A stretch of DNA of 64,000 nucleotides from CAWAHD01 sp963781785 (GCA_963781785.1 CAWAHD010000001.1:558001-622000); one strand, 5' to 3'. Shown: positions 18,767-27,737, counted from the stretch's first letter. Numbers and translations: made by a program. Notes: a model not told the origin generated them from the sequence alone.

Positions 18767-19663
18767 TCAGTACTCGCGATACTCGAGTCGATAAAGATCT
18801 CCGACGGCATCGCCTGCCAGAACGAATCGGCCGTCGGGATGCCATGCAGTGCTCTGAATCGAACCATCGAGGGCCAAGGTCGTCAGGCGCTGTCCAGAAT
18901 CGAGGTCCCAGACGACCACGGTCTGGTCGTGTGACCCCGAGACAATGCGTCGTCCGTTCGGGCTCACCGCCACGGACCACACCGAACTTTGATGCCCCCT
19001 GAGCCAGTGGATTGGCGTGCCGGTTTCCAGGTCCCAGACCATGACGGTCCGGTCAGAGGACCCCGAGACAATGCGTCGCCCGTCGCTGCTCACCGCCACG
19101 GAATTCACCCAACCTTGATGCCCGGTGAGCCAGTGGATTGGCATTCCGGTCTCAAGGTCCCAGACCATCACGGTATTCTCATGGGACCCCGAGACGATGC
19201 ATCGCCCGTCGGGACTCACTGCCACGGACCACACCCCAGCGGAATGCCCTCTGAGCCTGTGGATCAATGTGCCGGTTTCCAGGTCCCAGACGATCACTCT
19301 CCGGTCAGAGGACCCCGAGACGATGTGTCGCCCGTCCGGGCTCACCGCCACGGAATTCACAGCAGCTCGATGTCCGGCGACCCGGCGGATTAGCGTGCCG
19401 GATTCGAGGTCCCAGACCCTCACGGTACTGTCGTCGTACGCCGACACGATGCGTTGTCCGTCAGGGCTCACGGCCACGGACCGCACCCATCCTTCATAGC
19501 CGGTCAGCCGGTGAATGAGCTCGCCGGTGTTCAGGTTCCAGACCGCCACAGTGTTGTCCTTGGACCCGGAGACGATGCGTCCACCGTCGGGGCTCACCGC
19601 TACAGACCACACGGGAACTTGTTGCCCGGCAAGTTGGGCAGGGCGAAAAAATAACGTTTCCAA
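18767..19663 (-). pseudogene. CHAT-STAND-WD40 receptor copy 2, 3' fragment (second beta-propeller)
   Basis: This frame codes for seven WD40 blades, from LAGQQVPVWSVAVSPDG to the final LYRLEYREY, and is the C-terminal propeller of copy 2. It is separated from the rest of copy 2 by the 122-bp element at 19636-19757. The only in-frame start is a TTG at 19663, inside the inserted element, without a clear ribosome binding site. Joining the flanks at the TTG duplication gives the continuous in-frame reading GTLIHQLAGQQVPVWSV. Alone it would be a free propeller, and expression is uncertain. Confidence 0.85.
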
Positions 19664-20660
19664 TCCTCCGCCTCACTCTTGCAGAATTCCATGGCGGCTG
19701 GAACGACTCGATCAAACCGCGACGCAAGAACTTGTAAAAGTCATTTTCTCACCCTGCCTTGGTGGATCAACGTGCCGGATTCGATGTCCCAGACCGCGAC
19801 GGTGTTGTCCCTGGACCCCGAGACGATGCGTCGCCCATCGGGGTTCACCGCCACGGAATTCACAGCAGCTTGATGACCGCAGAGCCGGTCGATCGGCATG
19901 CCGGTTTCCAGGTGCCAAACGATCACCGTCCGGTCAGAGGATCCCGAGACGATGGATCGCCCGTCGGGACTCACCGCCACGGAATTCACCCAACCTTCAT
20001 GCCCGGTGAGCCAGTGGATTGGCGTGCCAGTCTCAAGATCCCAGACCATCACGGTGTCGTCATGGGACCCCGAGACGATGGATCGCCCGTCGGGGCTAAC
20101 CGCCACGGAATTCACAGCAGCTTGATGTCCGGCGATCCGGTGGATTGGCTCGCCGGTTTCGAGATCCCAAACCACCACGGTGCCGTCATGGGATCCGGAG
20201 ACGATGCGTCGCCCGTCGGGGCTCACGGCCACGGAATTGACAGCAGCTCGATGTCCGGCCAGCCAACGGATCAGCTCGCCGGTTTCGATGTCCCAGACCG
20301 CCACGGTGTGGTCCTGAGATCCCGAAACGATGCGTTGCCCGTCCGGGCTCACGGCTAAGGACCACACCCAGTCTTCATGCCCGGCGAGTCGGTGGATCTG
20401 GGTGCCGGATTCCAGCTCCCAGATCGCCACGGTGTTGTCCTGGGAACCCAAGATAATGCGTCGCCCGTCGGGGCTCACCGCCACGGAGTTCACGGCAGCC
20501 TGAATTCCGGTGAGCCACCGGATTGGTGTGCCCGTTTCAAGGTCCCAGACCGCCGCGGTTTGGTCGAGGGACCCCGAAACGATGCGTCGCCCGTCGGGGC
20601 TCACCGCCACGGAATTCACCGCATGTTGATGCCCACTCAGTATTTGCACGAGCGCAGGGG
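18870..20660. repeat. Tandem 126-bp WD40-coding repeats
   Basis: The WD40 blades of copy 2 are coded by 14 units of about 126 bp (42 residues) with very similar nucleotide sequence, interrupted only by the MITE-like element. The high unit-to-unit similarity indicates recent internal duplication or gene conversion and makes the region prone to unit gain or loss. The WD40 part of copy 1 is more divergent at the DNA level. Confidence 0.75.
19636..19757. mobile_element. 122-bp MITE-like element with TTG target duplication
   Basis: The element has terminal inverted repeats of about 23 bp that start GGCAGGG and match at 19 of 23 positions (19636-19658 against 19735-19757). TTG is duplicated on both sides (19633-19635 and 19758-19760). 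Removing 122 bp plus one TTG restores the WD40 reading frame exactly. The 76-bp core codes for nothing. The short length, paired repeats and target duplication fit a non-autonomous element moved in trans by a full-length transposon with GGCAGGG ends, which is not in this window. It does not share ends with the 1,756-bp element. Confidence 0.85.
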
Positions 20661-22836
20661 ATTCGCTCAGAGTCCGCCAGCGCAGAATCAGCGCGGGTTG
20701 AGCAAGGTCGGTCAGCCGGCGTTCGGCATTTTCGGCCAGGCGCCGGTCCCGCAAAGTCATAGCCCGGAAGAGGAATTGCTGCGCGAAGCGGTTGGGCTCA
20801 AGTCCTGAGTGCCCCTCCCGAAGATGATGGCATTCGCGCTGGAAGACACGGAGCATGGAGCGGAGGTACTGTCGAACTCCGTCGTCCGACTCCGCGGCAA
20901 AGTCCAGGGCCGTCGCCAGTGCATAATGGAGCCCGTCGGGACCCTCCGACCGGACGATTTCCTCGAGAATTGTGAGGTCGTCGAAGGCCCTGGCAATTCG
21001 GCGGGCACAGGAGTGCCGAAATTCCCGCGTCTCGTCCGTGGGCGTCAGGGCCTGGGCGAATTCGTGAACCAGCGGGTGCAGGCGCACATGGTGTTCCAGG
21101 AGTTCCTCAACAAGGCGGACGTCGTGCAATTGTTTCAGGGCTCGTCGCAGCGGGGAAGGAAGTGCGGGCTTGTCAGTGTGCGGCACTCCTGCGAACAAAC
21201 CGAGCGTGTGGGTCGCGATGGACGCGGATTCCGCGAACTGTCCCGCGATGCGGAGGAGCAGCCGGGCCGTTTCATCAGCCGGCTTCAAAGCGTCCCACTG
21301 GGTGTTCAAGGTGGCCGCGACAGCGGCGTCATGAATCGGCTGGAAATGGACCAGGGCCAGGTGGTGGACCTCGGTATCCAGGGTGGGAAGACAGCCCTCG
21401 TCTTGAAGCCGATTGCGGTAGTCGGCGAGGGAGATGTCGGGCCACTCCGCCAAAAAAGCACCGGCGAGCTCCAGGGCGAGCGGAAGCCAGCCGAGCAAGC
21501 GGCAAATCGCCTTGGCGGCATGGCGCTCCGAGTGGTTGGGGTCGTTACGGGCGGCGTGACGGGATTCATGACGAAGGAGCAACTGAAGAGCGGGCTCCTC
21601 GGGGAGCACAGAGACCTCGATGGCGTTGAACCGGCCCAGCTCGCGATGACGCGTCGTGAAGAGAACGCGCGGGGCGAGATTGACAGGGATTCCTTCGGAC
21701 CCGAGCGGCCGAGCGAGCTGAGCGGGGTCCTCAAGGTTGTCGAAGACAAGCAAGGCGTCTCGCCGGCGGTTGAGTTCCTCGAACGCGACTTGAAGTTGAC
21801 ACTCGCACGACTCTGCCCGAACCTCGGGACGGAGCCTGCCGCCGATCTGGGCCAATCCTTGAGCGAGAGGGTCGGCGCCGTTCACCCAGAATATGCCGTC
21901 GGGATACTTCTGCTGGTACCGGTAGACGTATTCCACAGCGAGCTGGGTCTTGCCAATGCCGCCCATGCCGGTCAGACCCGCCGGGCGGATCCCGACCGGA
22001 CCGGAACCCGGACCCGACAACCTGGCGTGCAGTTTCACGAGGTCGCCGTCCCGTCCCACGAAGTCCGGGTTGCGCGGAAACGGCACGATGAACGGAGCTT
22101 GCTGAGATGGCGTCGCAGGTTTGCTCAGCGCCGCACTGACCAGCACGAGTTGCGCGGCGTCGACACCCGCACGCAGGATCAGCTCCGGCGTGTCACACTC
22201 GGCGATCCCCTCCGCGCTCAATCGTGCCACTCCCTGGTCAAACGCTCTCTGCACCGACCGACCAAAAGCCAGTGCCCCGTAGAACGAGGCCGCAAATTTG
22301 ATCGCCGCCTGGTCGGTGATGGTCCGGTTCATGCTGACGACGCAGTCGACGACCTGGGTCAGCGCCTCGGCCTGCGGCCGAGTGTTGCAGGCGTTCAAGA
22401 CGACCAGCCGAAGGTTTCCCTCGTTGCAGGAGCGCAGCACGTTCACGATAGCCGACTTGCTGACCGCCTGGGTCCGGCCCTGGCCCAAGCCCTCGCTCTC
22501 GATTTTATCCGGCCGGACCCTTTTCATGTCGCGTTCGTCGGCCGACCGTATGCTGGGACCATCCGGGCCCGAAGCCTCGGCCTCTGCCGCCCCGGATTCG
22601 AGGATGATCTCATCCGGATTGCCGTGACTACTGAAATGGACGACCTGGGGCTGGTTTTCGTTGAGCTTGCGCAGCAGGTCGACCGGCCGCGTGCCGGGGA
22701 CCAGGATCAGTTCCACCGCGCTGCGGAATGTGCTCAGTCGGACTTCCTCGTCGATCTCGCGGAACTCGCGGGACAGATCAAGCGGGGCTGTCCCACGCGG
22801 GTTGGCGGCGAAGAGCAGGACCTTGATCTTGTCCAT
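19741..22836 (-). CDS. CHAT-STAND-WD40 receptor copy 2 (truncated after first propeller)
   Basis: This signalling ATPase starts with a CHAT protease domain (residues about 1-190; VVHFSSHGNPDEI His and LVVLNACNTR Cys). An NB-ARC/STAND module follows from about 235 (PDFVGRDGDL, Walker A GMGGIGKTQL, Walker B ALLVFDNLED, LGWLPLALELAGAF), then a helical linker and seven WD40 blades. The stop after LIHQGRVRK lies in the 122-bp element, so the second propeller is lost. Because the first propeller is complete, the product might still fold. Such proteins are thought to sense a ligand with the WD40 part and release the protease; roles in programmed death or phage defence are known for related families but not shown here. 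ATG 22836 has a GAGG box; GTG 22851 is the alternative. Confidence 0.88.
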   Translation of the reverse strand: MDKIKVLLFAANPRGTAPLDLSREFREIDEEVRLSTFRSAVELILVPGTRPVDLLRKLNENQPQVVHFSSHGNPDEIILESGAAEAEASGPDGPSIRSADERDMKRVRPDKIESEGLGQGRTQAVSKSAIVNVLRSCNEGNLRLVVLNACNTRPQAEALTQVVDCVVSMNRTITDQAAIKFAASFYGALAFGRSVQRAFDQGVARLSAEGIAECDTPELILRAGVDAAQLVLVSAALSKPATPSQQAPFIVPFPRNPDFVGRDGDLVKLHARLSGPGSGPVGIRPAGLTGMGGIGKTQLAVEYVYRYQQKYPDGIFWVNGADPLAQGLAQIGGRLRPEVRAESCECQLQVAFEELNRRRDALLVFDNLEDPAQLARPLGSEGIPVNLAPRVLFTTRHRELGRFNAIEVSVLPEEPALQLLLRHESRHAARNDPNHSERHAAKAICRLLGWLPLALELAGAFLAEWPDISLADYRNRLQDEGCLPTLDTEVHHLALVHFQPIHDAAVAATLNTQWDALKPADETARLLLRIAGQFAESASIATHTLGLFAGVPHTDKPALPSPLRRALKQLHDVRLVEELLEHHVRLHPLVHEFAQALTPTDETREFRHSCARRIARAFDDLTILEEIVRSEGPDGLHYALATALDFAAESDDGVRQYLRSMLRVFQRECHHLREGHSGLEPNRFAQQFLFRAMTLRDRRLAENAERRLTDLAQPALILRWRTLSESPALVQILSGHQHAVNSVAVSPDGRRIVSGSLDQTAAVWDLETGTPIRWLTGIQAAVNSVAVSPDGRRIILGSQDNTVAIWELESGTQIHRLAGHEDWVWSLAVSPDGQRIVSGSQDHTVAVWDIETGELIRWLAGHRAAVNSVAVSPDGRRIVSGSHDGTVVVWDLETGEPIHRIAGHQAAVNSVAVSPDGRSIVSGSHDDTVMVWDLETGTPIHWLTGHEGWVNSVAVSPDGRSIVSGSSDRTVIVWHLETGMPIDRLCGHQAAVNSVAVNPDGRRIVSGSRDNTVAVWDIESGTLIHQGRVRK

Positions 22837-23017
22837 CCCAACCTCAGACACGGCGCGAAATGAAAGGCCGGCGTCGGGGCTGGATCAGAATCCCAGTTCG
22901 AGGCGAGAATTCGCCGCTTGTGTGCCGCCGCGAACCCTGTGGGCGTTTTGGCCACCGCCCCGGTCACAGGTCATCGTAGCGCCGCGGTGGCTCCGCCGCA
23001 ATGACCCATCCATCGAG
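22837..23017. repeat. Duplicated 5' flank of the CHAT-STAND genes (copy B)
   Basis: This is the counterpart of 18469-18653. It links the start of copy 2 with the 3' end of the hypothetical gene at 23018 and presumably holds the promoter. No clear promoter motif was identified. Confidence 0.6.
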
Positions 23018-23557
23018 CTAAGAGGGTTCAGCCATTTCCTGGCGTTCTAGTGTAAACTCGCCTTCAGTTTGGCGCCGTCCACTTCCGGGTGCGTCCTCAA
23101 TCCACCACTTTCCCTCAATCGACTGGCCATCGGAGCTGACGCGGCCACCGTAATGGACGACATGGGTCGGGTTCTGGTGTCCGACGAGTTTGTCGCCGAT
23201 CAAGTAACCGCCGTAGTGAGTCCCCTCATAGACCTTGAGGAAATAAACCTCGAGGCCCTTGACCCAGCCCTCCAGGGCTGAATCAGGTGGAAGGTGCGTC
23301 ACATAGCGGACCTCCGTCGCAGGAGCATCGGGGAACATCCGGCGCAGCCAATCCACGATCTGCTCGTCTCCGCCCGGTGGTAGATTCGCCTCGAGCGCCA
23401 CTTCGGTGACCGAGCGATCACTGTCCGTCACGGCGTCTGTCATCGATCCGCTCAAGCGCTCGCCCGCTTGGACCAGGTCCGCCGCGATTGGCTGCGAACG
23501 CCCGTGCTGGCAGTAGCTCCCGGCCCACGGGCCGGTGAGATTCATATCTCGCGACAT
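23018..23557 (-). CDS. Hypothetical protein
   Basis: This protein of about 179 residues is not assigned to a family. It begins MNLTGPWAGSYCQHG, a pattern of small beta-rich domains described as 'G-x-W-x-G-x-Y' lipocalin-like or FABP-like. It contains GYLIGDKLVGHQNP and GKWWIEDAPGSGRRQTEGEFTLER, consistent with a beta-barrel or beta-sheet fold. No signal peptide or membrane helix is visible. The ATG at 23557 is the first plausible start; the frame extends to 23590 and another ATG lies at 23545. It is upstream of and co-oriented with STAND copy 2, so a link to that system is possible but not shown. No equivalent gene lies upstream of copy 1. Confidence 0.65.
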   Translation of the reverse strand: MSRDMNLTGPWAGSYCQHGRSQPIAADLVQAGERLSGSMTDAVTDSDRSVTEVALEANLPPGGDEQIVDWLRRMFPDAPATEVRYVTHLPPDSALEGWVKGLEVYFLKVYEGTHYGGYLIGDKLVGHQNPTHVVHYGGRVSSDGQSIEGKWWIEDAPGSGRRQTEGEFTLERQEMAEPS

Positions 23558-23888
23558 TGTGCACGATCGCTTTCGCGATCGACTCCCCAAGTAAAGGACT
23601 CATCGGTCGATCTCGCTGCCAGGAGCTGCACTGTTTGGCCTGGTCGGCCCGTCGGGGTCTCACGGTCGGACCGGCACGCGATCGCCGGTTGGATCCGCCC
23701 AACCAGGTGACGATCGGCGAAGAATCTCGGTTCTTTCATTGTACGTCTCACCGGAGCTCAAAAAGCTGGGAGAGACGGTTTTCCCGACCCCGAGATGGGA
23801 CGTTCGTCTGGCCGCAAGGCGATCAGACAGTTGATCGGCGATGACCTGATATCCGCGGCGAATCGATGCGCAACACGGAGCGACGGAC
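23558..23888. other. Intergenic region
   Basis: About 330 bp between two minus-strand small genes. Short frames on both strands have no recognisable features, and no repeat or clear terminator hairpin was noticed. Confidence 0.35.
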
Positions 23889-24164
23889 TCATGCATTCCA
23901 CATGGACCCGAGAAGGGTTGCCGACCAGGCGAAGAACAAGACGCAAGCACGGAGCGGGCCGGGCTCAGGTGCAGAGTGCCCGGTGAACAAGCCCAGAGCG
24001 ATGGCGAATCCCGCCGTCAAGAACAGCGTCAGAGCAACCCATCCGACCTGATGGACCACGATCAATCCGATCGGGAGTCGACGGCCCCGGTGTCGAACCT
24101 GCGGCCGGGCCATGAGCCGAGTTGCAATGTTGGCATGAGCCGTGTTCAGTCGAGCGATTGACAT
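23889..24164 (-). CDS. Small membrane protein, hypothetical
   Basis: This 91-residue protein has a basic N-terminus (RPQVRHRGRRLPIGL) followed by two hydrophobic segments, VGWVALTLFLTAGFAIALGL and ACVLFFAWSATLLGSMW, which should both span the membrane. The ATG at 24164 is chosen because an AGAAGGAAGA box precedes it at the proper distance; the open frame upstream to 24245 lacks such support. No family is recognised. The neighbours give no clue to function. Confidence 0.6.
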   Translation of the reverse strand: MSIARLNTAHANIATRLMARPQVRHRGRRLPIGLIVVHQVGWVALTLFLTAGFAIALGLFTGHSAPEPGPLRACVLFFAWSATLLGSMWNA

Positions 24165-24755
24165 GGTCGTTCTTCCTTCTGAAGCTGACGCTGAGCTTCG
24201 GAAGACCTGGTCCGCGCTCAAGCGCAACCCGATCGGTCTCCCCAAATCGGAGGGCTGGGATTGAAATCATTGGATCTGGGCGACCAACCCTCAGTAGGCT
24301 GATAGGGGTCGAACGGGAGGGTTCTCAGAGACGAACCACGGCCTGGCTCATTTCACCGGACCAGAACGCGACAGCCCAAGGGCAATAGAGACCAGATCCC
24401 CTCGTCATAAGACGCAGGGGCCAACCGGTGCGTGAATGCGATCACCCCACTCGAGTTCTCCGTTTTCTTGCTTCCTACTCTGGTGTTACGCTTCGGCCGC
24501 CAAAAGCTTACAGCGGGGGAGCGCGGTTTTTCGTTTCCGAATTGCCGTAGGTCAGGCTTTCCAGCCTGACGTCCCTTGAACTGCCGTAGGTCAGGCTGGA
24601 AAGCCTGACGTCTCCCAGAGTCAGGCAAGAAAGCCTGACCTACAAAAAGACCCGGTTGTCTCGCAATCTCTCGGATCGTCTCTGAGAAATGGCGCCGATG
24701 CCCCCTATAACAAAGACGGATGCTGGTGAATCCCAATTGAATCGAGGCAGCAGCG
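24165..24755. other. Intergenic region with REP-like palindromes
   Basis: This 590-bp stretch has no convincing gene. It contains three REP-like palindromes at 24551-24639, annotated separately. The promoter of the downstream ECF sigma gene should lie in its last 100 bp, but no confident match was found. Confidence 0.45.
24551..24639. repeat. REP-like palindrome cluster 1
   Basis: Three copies of a 20-bp palindrome, GTCAGGCTGGAAAGCCTGAC or its complement form, lie at 24551-24570, 24590-24609 and 24620-24639; the third has two changes in its loop region. The same sequence recurs in a regular array at 27642-27727. Copies are extragenic and in mixed orientation, as for REP/REPIN families. Confidence 0.85.
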
Positions 24756-25363
24756 ATGAGTACGAGCAGCTTCGACCCAGCGCGGACAAGCAAGACCCTG
24801 CTGATCGGTATCCGCGATTCCCAAGATCAACAGGCGTGGGAGGAATTCCACGCGCGCTATTCCCCGATGATCCGGGGCTGGTGTCTCCAGTGGTTTCCGC
24901 GTGAGCCGGACGACATGGTGCAGGAAGTCTTGGTCCTCTTGGCCAAGCGCTGCAGACGTTCGAGTATGAGCCCGCCAAGGGACGCTTCCGGGGCTTCCTC
25001 AAGACCGTGACGCATAACCTGATGGCGGACCTGAAGGAGAAAGAGCGGGGACATTGGGCGAAAACGGGCGGCGATCTTCTAGAAGAGCTGCAGGCATACG
25101 ACGACCTGGAGGCCAGGCTGGCGTCCGAATACGACCTGGAACTCCTGGAAAAAGCCAAAAACAACGTCCGTGGTCGTGTCGAATCCCGCACCTGGTCGGC
25201 GTACGTCGAAACAGCGGAGCAATTCCGCAGTCCCGCCGAAGTGGCCAAAGAACTCGGAATGAAGGTCGGGGCGGTTTACCAGGCGAAGTCTCACGTCCTG
25301 ACTTTGCTGAAGCAGGAAGTCGCATTCCTTGAACATTCGAGTTGGTGCGAGGTGTCATCATGA
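24756..25363 (+). CDS. ECF sigma factor interrupted by a one-base frameshift
   Basis: This is a homologue of the sigma factor at 5101-5691. Frame 1 gives region 2.1 (AWEEFHARYSPMIRGWCLQWF, DDMVQEVLVLLAK) and then leaves frame near 24946. Frame 2 resumes with LQTFEYEPAKGRFRGFLKT-VTHNLMADL and the region 4 part RSPAEVAKELGMKVGAVYQAK, ending at 25363. One missing G in AAG-CG would restore AKALQTF. The stop codon overlaps the start of the kinase gene (ATGA at 25360-25363), so the pair would be translationally coupled. It could be an inactivated sigma factor or a sequencing indel; the latter is favoured because similar one-base changes hit essential genes in this window. Confidence 0.82.
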
Positions 25364-26910
25364 TCGGTTGCCCGGACCGCGTCGAACTGCGAAAGTACTT
25401 GACTCGTGACGGCGCGCTCGAGCCGGAAGAGCACGAGCGGATCGAGGCGCACGTCGAGGACTGCGACTCGTGCCAGGGCGTGCTGGAGGACCTGATGTCC
25501 GAGGACGTTCCCGTCGGCACGACGTTGCCCGACCTGGGACTGCACGGATACCGGGTGTACAAGTTTCTCGGGTCCGGAGCGTTCGGCGAGGTCTGGCTGG
25601 CACAGGACCTGAACCTGCCACGCGTCGTCGCGGTGAAGACCCTGAAGCTGCGAACCGGACCCGCCGAGCGCGAACGGGCCCTGCAGGCACTGCGGAAAGA
25701 CGCCCACCTTCTGACCCAGGTCGGGCACCCCAACGTGGTGCGGGTTTACGCCTGGGTGACGGTGGGCGAGCAGCACTTCCTGGTGATGCAGTACGTCGAG
25801 GGCGGGTCGCTGGCCGATCTTTTGAAGGCGAAGGACCCGCTCGACTGGCAGCGCGCCGCCCGCTATGTCGCCGACGTCGGCGAGGGGTTGCTCGAGGTGC
25901 ACAAGCAGGGGATCGTCCACCGCGACGTCAAACCGTCGAACATCCTCTGGGAGCCGAAGCGGGACGAGGCGGTCTTGACCGACTTCGGTGTTGCGGCGCG
26001 GCTGGGCGATCCGGCAACCGTCAGTGGCTCGCTCCCCTACATGTCCCCCGAGGCGTACGACGGGCAAGTGTCGCCGGCACGCGACGTCTATAGCCTCGCC
26101 GCGACCCTATTCCACCTGGTGACCGGATCGCCCCCGTTCCCCGGCACGCGGATCGCCGAGCTGAAAGAGCAGATCGCGCGGGGCCTGCCCGACCCCGATT
26201 CGAGGTGCGCGGGACTTCCCGAGCCGCTGGAAAAGGTGATCCGCGCCGGCCTGACGTCGAGCCCGGATCGACGGCCTGGCCTGCAGGAGTTCGTCGACAC
26301 CTTGCGGGGATCGCTGAACCAGCTCATGGCCGACGCACTGTCCCTCCCGATCGGAGTGGCGCGGCCGCAAAGCGCGGTTAGTCTGCGCCTCAATGTGAGC
26401 CGCATCGTGAGTGGCGGCCGCTACGAACCCGTGGCGACCACCCACCCGCAGCCCGATCGGCTGACCCGCGACATGAAGCGCGTGCCCAAGCCTCCCGACC
26501 AGGTCCGCCTGCGGACCGGCGAACGGGTCCGCGTCGAGGCGGTCGCCGACCGCGCGGGCTACCTGACGGTGTTCAACGTCGGCCCCGCCGGACACCTGAA
26601 CCTGCTCTACCCCGAGACCCTGTCGGCCGACCTGCCGGCCCCCGCCGACGCCCATCGGCCAGTCAACATTCCGGACGTCGAGATGACGCCGCCCGCCGGC
26701 CGCGAGCGGGTATTCGCCGTGTGGACGCGCCAGCCGCTCTCGCTCCGCCTCGATCAGTTGCACAGTCTGGTCGAACCCGCAAAGGGGGGTTCTCCCGCGT
26801 CTCGGCCGTATGTCGCGACCCGCGATATGAAGCGCGTCCAGCATTCGGTGCAGCAGTTGAAGCCGGGGGAGTGGCATGCGGTTGTGCTGGAATTGGATCA
26901 TTGTACTTGA
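25360..26910 (+). CDS. zf-HC2 / Ser-Thr kinase / DUF4384-like protein
   Basis: This 516-residue signalling protein has three parts. Residues 1-45 form a zf-HC2 anti-sigma-type zinc finger (HVEDCDSCQGVL with His-x3-Cys-x2-Cys). Residues 60-310 are a kinase domain with GSGAFGEVW, VAVKTL, HRDVKPSN and DFG. The C-terminal 150 residues, around VRVEAVADRAGYLTVFNVGP and HLNLLYP, match the DUF4384 type. No transmembrane helix is seen. The ATG at 25360 overlaps the stop of the preceding ECF sigma gene. A zinc finger of the anti-sigma type fused to a kinase, coupled to a sigma gene, suggests that this protein holds and releases that sigma factor; this is an inference. Confidence 0.87.
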   Translation: MIGCPDRVELRKYLTRDGALEPEEHERIEAHVEDCDSCQGVLEDLMSEDVPVGTTLPDLGLHGYRVYKFLGSGAFGEVWLAQDLNLPRVVAVKTLKLRTGPAERERALQALRKDAHLLTQVGHPNVVRVYAWVTVGEQHFLVMQYVEGGSLADLLKAKDPLDWQRAARYVADVGEGLLEVHKQGIVHRDVKPSNILWEPKRDEAVLTDFGVAARLGDPATVSGSLPYMSPEAYDGQVSPARDVYSLAATLFHLVTGSPPFPGTRIAELKEQIARGLPDPDSRCAGLPEPLEKVIRAGLTSSPDRRPGLQEFVDTLRGSLNQLMADALSLPIGVARPQSAVSLRLNVSRIVSGGRYEPVATTHPQPDRLTRDMKRVPKPPDQVRLRTGERVRVEAVADRAGYLTVFNVGPAGHLNLLYPETLSADLPAPADAHRPVNIPDVEMTPPAGRERVFAVWTRQPLSLRLDQLHSLVEPAKGGSPASRPYVATRDMKRVQHSVQQLKPGEWHAVVLELDHCT

Positions 26911-27158
26911 GAACCCGGCGCACCAGGCAGCGAGCCGAGAACCACCACAGTGAGGGCCGGGCACCGGGGATTCGAACCGCGGTTCCGATGACATCGGCGG
27001 ACTGAATCGAGTCGTCGTTGTTTTTCGCTAACTCCCGAGTCACGTTCGCTGGCGGCACAATCGCCGTTCTTGAGATCGGTCTCTTGCGGAGGGAACCGCT
27101 CTGATTCTACAATGAGCCCATCGCTTGCCACTTCAGGGATGCGGGCGGGGAATTGACC
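26911..27158. other. Intergenic region
   Basis: About 250 bp between the kinase gene and the small membrane-anchored gene at 27159. No gene, strong terminator hairpin or repeat was recognised. Confidence 0.3.
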
Positions 27159-27630
27159 ATGGCGCTCTTGATCGGGGCCGGCATCCTGTCCGTCTGCCTT
27201 CTGGTCACCTGGCTGATCCTGCGGAGACCGGTCCGGCAGATCGTCGAAGATGTGCGCGTCGAGACCGCTCGCACTCTGTTCCATCAGCGGCGCGAATGGC
27301 TCGAAGCCCGTTTTATTTCGGCGCTGAGCGTGGCCGAGCCCCTCGAAGGGGAACGGTGGGAAGAAGCTCAGTGGCAGGACGAGGTCCTGTGGGCTCGTGA
27401 CCGTCAGACCCATCACTTGCTGGCCTTGGTCTGCGTCGAATTCGAGCCCGAGCCCTTCGATCTGTGTCCCGGCCCACGGCATGCGACAGCGGTCTTCGAG
27501 TTTCGCAGGGGGAGCTGGTGCGCCGACGGCAAGCGGATCGACGAGGTGCGTCCGTACGAAGCCGTCGGGCGCAATCGAACGATTCGAAGCGATCGTCGTC
27601 CCCCAGCCCCACCCGCGCCGGGTCGGCTAA
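27159..27630 (+). CDS. Small membrane-anchored hypothetical protein (one-base frameshift near the end)
   Basis: The protein starts with one transmembrane helix (LLIGAGILSVCLLVTWLIL), followed by an amphipathic region and a compact domain with WARDRQTHHLLALVCVEFE and TAVFEFRRGSW. In the starting frame it would read through the REP array and far into the antisense of pntB, which is not credible. Shifting one base at 27567-27572 gives EAVGR-AIERFEAIVVPQPHP and a stop at 27630, just before the palindromes. About 157 residues result. No family is recognised. Confidence 0.6.
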
Positions 27631-27641
27631 CGTCGACATTC

Positions 27642-27727
27642 GTCAGGCTGGAAAGCCTGACGTACTCGAAACTCGTCAGGCTGGAAAGCCTGACGTACTC
27701 GAAACTCGTCAGGCTGGAAAGCCTGAC
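27642..27727. repeat. REP-like palindrome array 2 (33-bp period)
   Basis: Three identical copies of GTCAGGCTGGAAAGCCTGAC at 27642, 27675 and 27708 are separated by the 13-bp spacer GTACTCGAAACTC, giving an exact 33-bp period. They lie between two convergent genes and end 10 bp before the pntB stop codon. The array may act as a bidirectional terminator or mRNA-stabilising structure. Confidence 0.88.
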
Positions 27728-27737
27728 CGACGCCGGG

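Noticed and set aside
18870..20660. CRISPR-like or satellite repeat
   Set aside because: The 126-bp period is explained by WD40 blades of 42 residues in a continuous reading frame.
20809..22863. 684-codon plus-strand open frame opposite STAND copy 2
   Set aside because: No domain motif is visible, and it mirrors the conserved ATPase/CHAT gene on the other strand.
27642..27727. CRISPR array
   Set aside because: The spacers are identical 13-mers and the repeat is a perfect palindrome; there are only three units and no cas genes.
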